From: Serratia odorifera
Lineage (GTDB): Bacteria > Pseudomonadota > Gammaproteobacteria > Enterobacterales > Enterobacteriaceae
Direction of reading: 5' to 3'
DNA: 64,000 nt
Assembly: GCF_900635445.1 (NCBI RefSeq)
Contig: NZ_LR134117.1
Coordinates: forward strand, 1,612,001 to 1,676,000
Position 1 is the stretch's first letter. The number at the start of each line of letters is the position of its first letter. The notes beneath the pieces were generated by a model, which searched no databases, was not told where the DNA came from, and was given only the letters and a program-made list of their open reading frames with translations. The position numbers were made by a program, and so were the translations under genes. Below are positions 38,571 through 47,355 of the stretch, one piece after another.

Positions 38571-38886
38571 CCGCCGGCCGTCATCCTCTGGCGGCCACCT
38601 CCCTGCCAGCGCAGTCCATCCGAGACGGGCGCTGGCTCTGTTTCCCTGCCGCCGAAATCCCCCTGCTCTAGGATTATGCTGATTTTTTCGTCACCGACAT
38701 TGCACGGTGGCGTTGTTTTATAAGTATTATTTTAACAATACTATAACCATGCTGTGACAATCACGGTTGTTCTTGGCCAACGCTTGCGGCTACAGTGACG
38801 CTGCCCGTCGCGTACGGTTGATTCAATAGATGCACTACCACACTTATTAAGCACATTCATTAACCCGCGGTCCAAGGGCGCATGAC
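38571..38886. other. 316-bp intergenic region before the VgrG module
   Basis: No gene seen. The right half is AT-rich around 38717-38750 and contains an inverted repeat AGTATT-N8-AATACT (38723-38742). This is the most probable place for the promoter of the DUF2169-to-VgrG gene set. No clear sigma-54 -24/-12 element is present. Confidence 0.5.
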
Positions 38887-41426
38887 ATGAAGATTATTAA
38901 GCCGTTGCGTCTGAGCGTATTACATCGGCCTTTCCGTTTTCAGGGTAAAAACCATCTTGGCGTCTCGGTAATTGCGCTGCTGGATATGGGGCCGACGCCA
39001 CAGCTACGCCCCGAAGTGGAGCTGTGGCAACTGGCGGCGGCGGAGTTGCAGGCCAGCGGCGGCGTCATCGATCTGGCGATGCCCAAGGCACGCGCCGAAT
39101 TCCTCGCCACCGGCCACGCTTACACCCACCATCAGACGGACAAAACCGCCTGCGCGGTGCGTATTGACGTCGACAGGCTGAGTAAGCGCCTGACGGTGTA
39201 TGGCGATCGCGTCTGGTCTGGCTCGCAACCGACGCCGCCACGCAAGTTTGACGCGATGCGCCTCGACTGGAGTCGCGCGTTTGGCGGCGCGGGCCATGAG
39301 GAAAACCCGCATGGCATCGGGGCCAGCGAAGAGCAGCACGACGGTGCGACCTATCGCCGCCTGCCGAATATCGAGTCAGCGCAGGCCCGCATGACGTCAC
39401 CGCGCCAACAACCGGAGCCGGTGAGCTTTGGCCCGCTGGACATCAACTGGCCGCGCCGTAGCAAACGCCTGGGCAGGGCTTATGACGCCCACTGGTTGCA
39501 ACACGACTTCCCCGGACTGGCGCGCGACGCCGACTGGCGGGTATTCAATGCCGCCAGCCGGACCAGTGGTGGCCGGAACAGGATGCGCTGCCGCCCGAGG
39601 CCGCATGGCGCATCTGGAACATGCACCCGAGCAAGCCGCTGCAGAGTGGAACCTTGCCGCCATGGCAGGCGCGTTGCTTTATCCATCGCCAGCGCGGTGA
39701 GGAGACGCTGTTTGAGGAAATGACGCTGCGTGCCACCACCCTGTGGTTCTTCCCGCACCTTGAACAGATGATGCTGATTTGGCAGGGCAGTCAACGGATT
39801 AACCAAGACGACGCCGCAGACGTGCTGCAACTGATGCCGGCACTGGAAAAAACCGGTGCCAGCCGTTCGCTCAACCACTATCGCAAAGTGCTGACTCAGC
39901 GTCTGGACAAGGAAAAGGGGGCGCTGTTCGCCTTCCGGGAACAGGATCTGCTGCCCGCAGAGACGATTGGCCCGTGGATTGACAGCGAGGTGCAGCAGCA
40001 CAACAGCCCGATGCAGGACAATATGCAGCGGCGGGTCAGCCGGCTGCGCGAGCTGCATCGTGCCAGGCTTGAAGACAGCGGCAGCGATAGCGATATTGAT
40101 GGGTTACTGGCGCAGTGCCCGGCGCCGCCAATGCCCACGCTGGATGAACTGCCAGAGTTTGTCGAGGCGCTGGAACGCCAGGCCGACGAACTGCAGGCGC
40201 AGGCCGCAGCGCGTAAAGCCGAGATGGAAACCCGGCGCGGCGTGAGGCCGGACGACGGACCGCGTGGCCCGGAGTCGATGTACCGTATGCAGGAACTGCT
40301 GTATCAGCATGCGGACAGCATGACGGAAAAAAAACTGACGCAAAGCCGCGAGTCGCTGCACCGCATGTACCTGATGGCGGTACAACACCAGCCACCGGCG
40401 TTGCGCATGGCCGGCGACATGGCGCAGATTATGCGTCAGCGCGCGCAAACGACCCAGGCGCAGGGGGGGGACTTCAGCGGGCTGGATTTCACCGGTGCCG
40501 ATTTTTCCGGCATGGATTTTCGTGGTGCCAACTTCCGTCGGGCGTTGCTGGAAAATGCCAATCTCAGCGGTTGTCGCCTGGACGGCGCCGACTTCAGCGA
40601 CGCCATGCTGGCACGGGCCGATCTGCGCCACAGCTCGCTGCGCGGCTGCAACCTGCAACAGGCCAGCCTGGCGCTGGCGCAATGTCAGCAGACCGATTTT
40701 AGCGGCGCCGACCTGAGCGAGGCCCAACTGGATAACGCCCTGTTTGAACAGTGTGACTTCAGCGATGCCATCTTTAAAACGCTGATGCTGCGTCAGGTCG
40801 GCTTCAGCCACTGCCGTTTCCAGCGTGCCACGCTGGAGGGCTGCGTGTTTATCGGCCTGACGTTGCCACAGCCCGACTTCAGCGCGGCAAAACTGCATAA
40901 AACGGTGTTCCAGCACTGCGACTTGCAGGCCGCGCTGTTCAATGACGCGCGCCTGGAGAGCTGCAACTGGGTGGCCAGCGCGCTGCCGCAGGCGCAGTTT
41001 AACGGCGCGACGCTGCTCACCTGCGCGGTAGTGATGGACAGCGACCTGAGTGGCGCGAACTTCGGCAATGCGACGCTGATCGAAAGCAACCTGCGGCAGG
41101 CGTCGCTGGCGGGGGCGGATTTTAGCCTGGCGAAGTTGGAAAACAGCGATCTCAGTGAAGCAAACTGCCAGCGGGCGCGATTTATCCGCGCCAATCTGGT
41201 TGGCAGCCTGTTTATCCGTACCGATTTCCGCCAGGCAAATTTCACCAATGCCAATCTGATGGGCGCACTGCTGCAGAAAACCCAACTGGGCGGTGCCGAT
41301 TTTAGCGGCGCCAACCTGTTCCGCGCCGATTTGTCACAATCTTCCACTAGCATGACCACGCGGTTGGATAACGCCTATACCCAGCGGGTAAAAACGCTGC
41401 CGAAGCATGACGGGGAACGGATATGA
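38887..41426 (+). CDS. DUF2169 + pentapeptide-repeat T6SS accessory protein (one-base deletion)
   Basis: First gene of the VgrG module, about 846 residues once a missing C near 39554 is restored (GCCGCCAGCCG should be GCCGCCCAGCCG, giving NAAQPDQWWPEQ). Residues 1 to about 300 are a DUF2169 domain (MKIIKPLRLSVLHRPF, WSRAFGG, NPHGIGA). A charged, helix-rich middle (about 350-520) follows. From about 525 to 830 is a long pentapeptide-repeat region (DFSGLDFTGADFSG and many more), expected to fold as a four-sided beta-helix. DUF2169 proteins are found beside vgrG and PAAR genes and are annotated as type VI secretion accessory proteins; the molecular role is unknown. It overlaps the next gene by four bases. 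Confidence 0.85.
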
Positions 41427-42493
41427 CGACGCTGAGCGCGGCGGAGCTACAGCAGAAAATTCGCAATGGCCAGATGATTGATGCCTGCAACCTGGATGGC
41501 CTGGATCTGCAAGGGTGCGATCTGTCCGGCGGCGTTTTTCAGCAGGTATCGCTGAACGGTGCCAACCTGCAGGCAGCGAATCTGCATGAGACGGTGTTCA
41601 ACGAGTGCTCGCTGCGGGGGGCGACGCTGAGCGGCGCCAACCTGCGGCAAACGGTGTTTCACGACGGCGATCTGTCGCGGTTGCAGGTCGGCGATAGCCT
41701 GCTGGTGCAGTGCATCTTTAACCAGTGCGCGCTCGGCGGCAGTGATTTTTCCCGCAGCCGGTGCGACGCCACGCAGTTCATGCAGTGCCCGCTGCAACAC
41801 AGCCGTTTCAGCCAGGCGCAGCTGGAGCGCACGACCTTTTTTGAATGCGAGCTGGATGAGGCGCAGCTGGAGCAATGCCACGGCCTGCTGGCCACCTTCT
41901 ATGCCATCGATCTGCGTACCACCTGTCTGCGTCAGGGCCAGTTCGAACAGACGGTGTTCTTTAACTGCGATCATCGCGGTAAAAGCTATGCGCAGCAGCG
42001 CTTTAGCGGCTGTCAATTTACCGATAACCGGCTGGATGAGGTCGATTTCAGCGGCGCTCAACTGACGCAGTGCAATTTCAAGGGGGCGTCGCTGCGCAAG
42101 GCGCGGTTGTGCAAGGTGAATGCCAGCCAGGCGCTGTTTATGGGCGCGGATCTTACCGGTGCGCACTGTCAGGACAGCCTGTTCGATCAGGCGCTGCTGG
42201 TTGGCGCGCTGTTGCGGCAGGCCGATTTTGCCCGCAGCCGCCTGTTTCAGAGCGTATTGCAGCAGGCGAACGCCGAGGAGGCCCGCTTCGCCGGCTGTGA
42301 TTTGACCTACAGCGACTTTACCGGCGCGCGGCTGCTGCGTGCCGATTTCCGCAACGCCCGTTTTTCCCGCAGCCGTTTTCACCGGGCGCAGCAGGAAGGG
42401 GCCCGTTTTACCGACCGTCGGGGCATCCTCGACTATGATGAAGAGTTATTGGCCGCTGAGGCCTGGAGCATTCAGCATCAGAGCCGCCGTTAA
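41423..42493 (+). CDS. Pentapeptide-repeat protein of the VgrG module
   Basis: 356 residues, almost wholly pentapeptide repeats from about residue 20 (CNLDGLDLQGCDLSGGVFQQ onward) to about 325, with a short acidic tail. No signal peptide or membrane segment. Predicted to be a rigid beta-helical rod. Cysteine is unusually frequent in the repeats. Known pentapeptide proteins such as MfpA and Qnr mimic DNA and protect gyrase, but nothing here points to that. Its translation is coupled to the DUF2169 protein (ATGA overlap). I infer a structural or adaptor role in loading the spike. Confidence 0.8.
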   Translation: MTTLSAAELQQKIRNGQMIDACNLDGLDLQGCDLSGGVFQQVSLNGANLQAANLHETVFNECSLRGATLSGANLRQTVFHDGDLSRLQVGDSLLVQCIFNQCALGGSDFSRSRCDATQFMQCPLQHSRFSQAQLERTTFFECELDEAQLEQCHGLLATFYAIDLRTTCLRQGQFEQTVFFNCDHRGKSYAQQRFSGCQFTDNRLDEVDFSGAQLTQCNFKGASLRKARLCKVNASQALFMGADLTGAHCQDSLFDQALLVGALLRQADFARSRLFQSVLQQANAEEARFAGCDLTYSDFTGARLLRADFRNARFSRSRFHRAQQEGARFTDRRGILDYDEELLAAEAWSIQHQSRR

Positions 42494-42504
42494 GGAGAGA
42501 GTCG

Positions 42505-43110
42505 ATGAACAATATCAACCATAGGCTGGTGCAGGCGGTGACGCCGCCGCTACAGAGCGCGGGGGTAGTGACCCACTGCTTTGCCAACGGTAGTCTGAGT
42601 GTGGAAAGCGAAGGGCGTGGCTGGCACTGTCAGCGCGCGGCCAGCTGCGTGATTGCGCCGCAGGTCGGCGATCGGGTACTGGTCGCCGGGGTAGACGATC
42701 GGGTGTGGCTATTGGCGGTGCTGGAACGCGCCAATTCGACGGCAGCGGAACTGAGCGTGCCGGGCGATTTGCATATCCGCAGCGCCGGCGAGATCAGCCT
42801 CAGCAGCGAGACGCTGCGCGTCAGCGCCAGCCAGGGCGATTGCCATATCAGCGACATGCAGTACAGCGGCGACAAACTCTCCGCCTGGGTCAGCCTGTCG
42901 CGCACGGTAGGCAAACATGCCGAATCGGTCTGGCAGACCATCACCCAGGTCAGCCATAACCTGCTGCGCACCACGCGGCAGACCGAGCAGGTGCGCGCCG
43001 GTCAACTGGATATGCAGGCCGACGGCTATGCCCGCCTGCACGCGCAAAATACCGTGATCACCTCGACGGCCATCACCAAAGTGGATGCCGAACAGATCCA
43101 TATGGGATAA
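42505..43110 (+). CDS. DUF3540 protein, VgrG-module component
   Basis: Protein of 201 residues. Residues about 20-75 look like a small OB-type barrel (VVTHCF, GSLSVES, PQVGDRVLVAGVDDRVWLLAVLER). Two stretches of short alternating strands follow: GDLHIRSAGEISLSSETLRVSA at about 89-110 and LDMQADGYARLHAQNTVITSTAITKVDAEQIHMG at the C-terminus, with a helical segment between. The order barrel then beta-strand repeats recalls the gp5 part of VgrG. DUF3540 genes accompany DUF2169, DUF4150 and vgrG. Role not established. Confidence 0.78.
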   Translation: MNNINHRLVQAVTPPLQSAGVVTHCFANGSLSVESEGRGWHCQRAASCVIAPQVGDRVLVAGVDDRVWLLAVLERANSTAAELSVPGDLHIRSAGEISLSSETLRVSASQGDCHISDMQYSGDKLSAWVSLSRTVGKHAESVWQTITQVSHNLLRTTRQTEQVRAGQLDMQADGYARLHAQNTVITSTAITKVDAEQIHMG

Positions 43111-43120
43111 GGAGCCTGCG

Positions 43121-43514
43121 ATGTTTGCCAACTGCCAACTGATGGGAATGGATTTGGCGTTTCCCGATGTCTGTCTGACGCCGACCCCCCACCCCGACGC
43201 CGATCCCCTACCCGGACATCGCGCTCGGGCCGACCGCCATTCCCAACGCGCTGAACATCCTGTTTATGGGCATGCCGGCGCATAACATGGCCACCGTGAC
43301 GCCGCTGACCAACGGCGATAATCCGGGCGTCGCCACCGGCGTGGCATCCGGAACGGTGATGGGGCCATCGCGCCATCTTACCGGCTCCTTTACCGTGCTG
43401 CTGAAAGGCACGCCGGCCACGCGTCTGACCAGCGTCAGCCTGCAGAATTCGACCAATGCCGTCGGGATGCGTACCGTCCCCAGCCAGTTCAAGGTGCTGA
43501 TGCTGGCGCCCTGA
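43121..43514 (+). CDS. DUF4150 PAAR-like spike-tip protein (one-base insertion)
   Basis: Small PAAR-like protein of about 130 residues that should cap the VgrG spike. It starts MFANCQLMGMDLAFPDVCLTPTP. At 43185-43190 a run of six C should be five: the corrected frame reads TPTPTPTPIPYPDIALGPTAIPNALNILFMGMPAHNMAT and continues in the second frame to VLMLAP. As given, the shift yields a truncated product. The protein ends just after the PAAR-like domain, with no C-terminal toxin extension. Confidence 0.82.
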
Positions 43515-43559
43515 GCGCCGCAGTAAAACATTGCAATCCAGTCATAGGGATAAAAGCCC

Positions 43560-45869
43560 ATGTTTGATCGTATCACCGTGACCACGCCGGCAGGCGACGG
43601 CGCACTGAAATTCTGGAAGCTCAGCGGAACGGAAGGCGTTTCGCGCTCGTTTGAACTGGACGTGACGCTGCTCAGTCGCGATGCCCGACTCGATCGCCGG
43701 GCGATGCTCGGCCAGCCGATTGCCTTGACCATTCCCAGCCCGCGGTTGTTGGCCGCGCCGCGCTACCTCAACGGCAAGATCACCTCGGTGAACGTGCACA
43801 GCGCGGATATCAACGGCGAGCGTTACGCGGTCTACACGCTGACGATGGAATCGGACCTGTGGCCGCTGAAGCGGGACCGCAACCAACGCATCTTTCAGAA
43901 CCAGAGCGTGCCGGCGATCGTCAAAACGCTGCTCGACGAGTACGGCGTGCAGTTGGAAAGCCAGCTGTCCGGCAGTTATCGCAACTGGGAATACTGCGTG
44001 CAGTATCAGGAAAGCAGCTATGACTTCATCTCGCGTCTGATGGAGCTGGAAGGCATTTATTTCTTCTTTCGCCACCAGGCGGATAAACACACGCTGGTGC
44101 TGTATGACGCGCCCCAGCAGCACCGGCCGTTCAGCGGTTATGAAACCATTCCCTATCACGCCACGCCGTCCGGCGGCAGTACCGGCGAGGAGGGCATCGG
44201 CCAGTGGGCGATCTCCGAGCGGGTGACGCCGGGGATCTACAGCATCGACGACTACGATTTTCGCAAACCGCATGCGTGGCTGTTTCAGGCGCGGCAGAAT
44301 CCCGCCTCGCCGGCGCCGGGCCAGATTGACTACTACGACTGGCCTGGTCACTTCGTCGAGCACAGCCACGGCGAATTCTACGCTCGGGTGCGCCAGGAGG
44401 AGTGGCAGGCGGAGCACCAGCGTATCGACGCCACCGCGACCGCACTGGGCATTGTGCCGGGCTGCACCTTTACCCTGACCAATCCGCCGTTTGTCAGCGA
44501 CGGCGGCGAGTATCTGGTGCTGAGTGCGCGCTATCAGCTGGAGGAAAACAGCTATGCCAGCGGCGGTGAGGACGCGCTGCACCGCATTGACCTGGCGGTG
44601 ATCCCGGCGGCCACGCCGTTCCGTTGCGCGCAGCGCACGCCATGGCCGCGCACCCACGGCCCACAGACGGCCAGGGTAGTCGGGCCGCAGGGCGAATCCA
44701 TCTGGACCGACAGATACGGGCGCATCAAGGTGAAGTTCCACTGGGACCGTCTGGCGAAAGGGGATGACACCAGTTCGTGCTGGGTACGGGTATCCAGTGC
44801 CTGGGCCGGTCAGGGCTTCGGCGGCGTGCAGATCCCGCGGGTCGGCGACGAGGTGGTGATTGACTTTATCAACGGCGACCCGGATCGGCCGATCGTCACC
44901 GGTCGGGTGTATAACGAAGCAAGCATGCCACCGTGGGCGCTGCCCGCTGGCGCCACCATGATGGGCTTTATGACGCGCTCGAAAGATGGCCATATCGACA
45001 ACTCCAGCCACCTGTTCTTCGAAGACAAGGCGGGGTCGGAGCTGGTGCAGCTGCACGCCGAAAAAGACATGAACATTTCGGTGGAAAACGATCAAACGGT
45101 CACCGTGGACGGCAATCGCACCACCACCATCCAGAAACAGCAGAAGGATGAGGTGGTTGGCAACGCCATTTTCGACTATCACGGCACCCGCACCACCACC
45201 GTCGATAAGTTGGAAAGCAAAACCTTCAAACAGGGCGAAAAGGTCACCATCACCAACGGGCGCAATGCCGAAGTGACCAGCGGCGGGGAAAACGTCAAGG
45301 TGACCGGCAAGCGCTTTGCGGAAACGGTGGGTGAAGAAGAGCATCACGTTTCGCAAAAGGTGACGCGCAAATACGGCGCAGGCATGGATTCATACCTGAC
45401 CGGCGATCGCTATGACGAAATCACCGGCAAGCGCCATAACGTCGTCACCCAGGACGTCACGGACGAGCTGCGCGGTAATCTGAACCAGACGGTGACCAAA
45501 AATGCCGATACGCACATTCTTGGCAGCTGGACGCAGACGGTCGACGGTGGCGTGACCATTACCTCACCAAAGAAAATCACCATCGACAGTGCGGAGAAAG
45601 TCAGCATCAAGACGCCGGCGGCGTTTGAATACAAGGATCATAAGGAAACCGCCTCGATGTTCTCGTTTGATTTCACGGCGGCAAAAGTGGTGACCGAGGG
45701 CTATTCGATGAGCGTAACCGCCAGTGGCAAGCTGGGGCTGACCAATATCAAGTTCGACAAGACGGCCTTTGACCTGTCGACCAGCGAAGGGCGGGTGGAG
45801 TTCGTTAACGCAATGGCACACGTCGGGCAGATAATGTCGTCGTTTAACGGCCTGACCATGTTCAGTTGA
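43560..45869 (+). CDS. vgrG: VgrG / TssI, type VI secretion spike protein
   Basis: 769-residue VgrG, whose trimer forms the puncturing tip of the type VI machine. The gp27-like base comes first (FDRITVTTPAGDGALKFWKLSG, then YCVQYQESSYDFISRLMELEGIYFFFRH). The gp5-like OB domain holds ARVVGPQGESIWTDRYGRIKV and CWVRVSSAWAGQGFGG, followed by GDEVVIDFINGDPDRPIVTGRVYN. A long beta-helical needle fills 490-700. The last 80 or so residues have no recognised toxin motif. Core T6SS genes (tssB, tssC, clpV) are absent, so this is an accessory vgrG. Confidence 0.95.
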   Translation: MFDRITVTTPAGDGALKFWKLSGTEGVSRSFELDVTLLSRDARLDRRAMLGQPIALTIPSPRLLAAPRYLNGKITSVNVHSADINGERYAVYTLTMESDLWPLKRDRNQRIFQNQSVPAIVKTLLDEYGVQLESQLSGSYRNWEYCVQYQESSYDFISRLMELEGIYFFFRHQADKHTLVLYDAPQQHRPFSGYETIPYHATPSGGSTGEEGIGQWAISERVTPGIYSIDDYDFRKPHAWLFQARQNPASPAPGQIDYYDWPGHFVEHSHGEFYARVRQEEWQAEHQRIDATATALGIVPGCTFTLTNPPFVSDGGEYLVLSARYQLEENSYASGGEDALHRIDLAVIPAATPFRCAQRTPWPRTHGPQTARVVGPQGESIWTDRYGRIKVKFHWDRLAKGDDTSSCWVRVSSAWAGQGFGGVQIPRVGDEVVIDFINGDPDRPIVTGRVYNEASMPPWALPAGATMMGFMTRSKDGHIDNSSHLFFEDKAGSELVQLHAEKDMNISVENDQTVTVDGNRTTTIQKQQKDEVVGNAIFDYHGTRTTTVDKLESKTFKQGEKVTITNGRNAEVTSGGENVKVTGKRFAETVGEEEHHVSQKVTRKYGAGMDSYLTGDRYDEITGKRHNVVTQDVTDELRGNLNQTVTKNADTHILGSWTQTVDGGVTITSPKKITIDSAEKVSIKTPAAFEYKDHKETASMFSFDFTAAKVVTEGYSMSVTASGKLGLTNIKFDKTAFDLSTSEGRVEFVNAMAHVGQIMSSFNGLTMFS

Positions 45870-45880
45870 GGAACGTTTTG

Positions 45881-46210
45881 ATGAAGTTTGCGATTTTGAT
45901 TTCGGTGATTATTTTTGCGGGTTTTTTTGGCTATCTGGCGCATCTTTTTTACCGCGATCACAAGATAGAAACGCAGGGGCGCACCCTGCTGGCGCGGGTA
46001 GAAGAGGTGCATTACCGCAGTTCCAACGATAACGGCACCGTCAATATCCGCTACCGGCTGTCATGGCAGGAACAGGGGGTTACCCGCGAGGTGGAAGGCA
46101 AGGACACCATTCCGGCTTTTTACTCCTCAAAAGTGCAGCAAGGCAGCGAGGTGACGATCAGATACCTGGATGACCAGCACGTTGCGTTTGTGTTTGATCA
46201 ACGCCGTTAA
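45881..46210 (+). CDS. Small membrane protein (DUF3592-like) after vgrG
   Basis: 109-residue protein with one N-terminal membrane helix (MKFAILISVIIFAGFFGYLAHLFY) and a mainly beta soluble part (ARVEEVHYRS...VNIRYRLSWQEQG...VTIRYLDDQHVAFVF). It starts 11 bases after the vgrG stop with GAGGAA upstream, so it belongs to the same transcript. The domain resembles DUF3592 proteins. A membrane protein at the end of a vgrG gene set is where immunity proteins often sit, but no cognate toxin is visible. Function unknown. Confidence 0.72.
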   Translation: MKFAILISVIIFAGFFGYLAHLFYRDHKIETQGRTLLARVEEVHYRSSNDNGTVNIRYRLSWQEQGVTREVEGKDTIPAFYSSKVQQGSEVTIRYLDDQHVAFVFDQRR

Positions 46211-46308
46211 GCCGAATCTGATATTGCGTTTTTGACTTGTCGCCCGCTTTGGCACTCTATACCCTGCGTGGTTAATTTGTTGACGTTAAACACCATACAA
46301 GGGCGGGG

Positions 46309-47300
46309 ATGAGCAATAAAATAGGCTGGATCGATAACTTGCGTGCCATGGCATGCATGATGGTGGTGATGATCCATGCCACCACCTACTACGTGACCAA
46401 CCCACTGACGGTGGCACCGTCGGTGTGGGACAGCGCCAACCTGTTGAATTCCCTCTCGCGCGTCGCGGTACCGCTGTTCTTCATGATCTCCGGCTTTCTG
46501 TTTTTTGGCGAGCGCAGCGCCAACCGTAAGCATTTTGTGCGCATCGGCTGCTGCATCCTGTTCTATAGCATCATTGCGCTGATTTACATCGCCTTTTTCA
46601 CCAAGATCGGCTTTTGGCCGTCGCTGCGCAGCCTACTGCTGAAGCCGGTGTTTTATCACCTGTGGTTTTTTTATGCCATTGTGGTGATTTACCTGCTTTC
46701 GCCGCTGATCGGCGTCAAAGCGGTTTCTGGCGGTTATCTGGCGACGGCGATGGCGATCCTGGCGGTCGTCGCCAACCCGAACACCCCGACGCTGACTGCC
46801 GATAATGTGCGCCTGCTGCCGGTGAATCTCTATATCCATGGCGACACCTTTTACTACCTGCTGTACGCGCTGGCGGGTCGGGCGATTGGCATAATGAACA
46901 CGCAATACCGTGGCATCAGCGCCCTGGCGGTGGCGGCGTTCGTTGCCTGCGTGGCGTTGATCGCGTTTGGCACCGGGCACCAGACGCAGATTAACGGTAA
47001 CTTCGCCGACACCTATTACATCTACAGCGGTCCGCTGGTGTTTATCGCCGCGCTATCGATGCTGGTGTGGTGCAAAAACCACCTGTCGCAGCCGGTGGGC
47101 TGGTTAAGCGTTTTTCCCGACATTCGCTGGCGATATACGGTTTTCACGCCATTATCGTCAACGTTATGCGTAATCAGGGCTGGGTCATCAGCCGCTATCC
47201 GCTACTGGATATTCTGTGGGTGTTTGGCGTCGCGCTCGGCCTGAGCCTGCTGTTGTCCATTGGTTTGCAGAGGCTGGACAAGCGCCGCCTGGTGTCATGA
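46309..47300 (+). CDS. wecH: O-acetyltransferase WecH (one-base deletion)
   Basis: Inner-membrane acyltransferase-3 family protein that adds O-acetyl groups to enterobacterial common antigen. Match to E. coli WecH is clear: IGWIDNLRAMACMMVVMIHATTYYVTNPL, then SRVAVPLFFMISGFLFFGERSA, KPVFYHLWFFYA and the C-terminal RHSLAIYGFHAI. About ten membrane segments. Near 47108-47113 one base is missing (TTAAGCGTTTTTCC probably TTAAGCCGTTTTTCC), after which the frame resumes through RFSRHSLAIYGF to LDKRRLVS. Full length is about 330 residues. In E. coli wecH lies beside glyQ; here it borders the VgrG module. Confidence 0.93.
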
Positions 47301-47355
47301 TAGCGGGCGGGCAGCGGCAGCTGCGCCGATAGCCGCCCGCTAGCGCCGGTGTGGG

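Noticed and set aside
38770..38810. Sigma-54 type promoter before the DUF2169 gene
   Set aside because: TGGCCAACGCTTGC has nine rather than ten bases between GG and GC, and the nearby GG-N10-GC lacks the rest of the consensus.
43542..45356. 604-codon frame opposite vgrG
   Set aside because: Shadow of vgrG in GC-rich DNA with no recognisable protein features.
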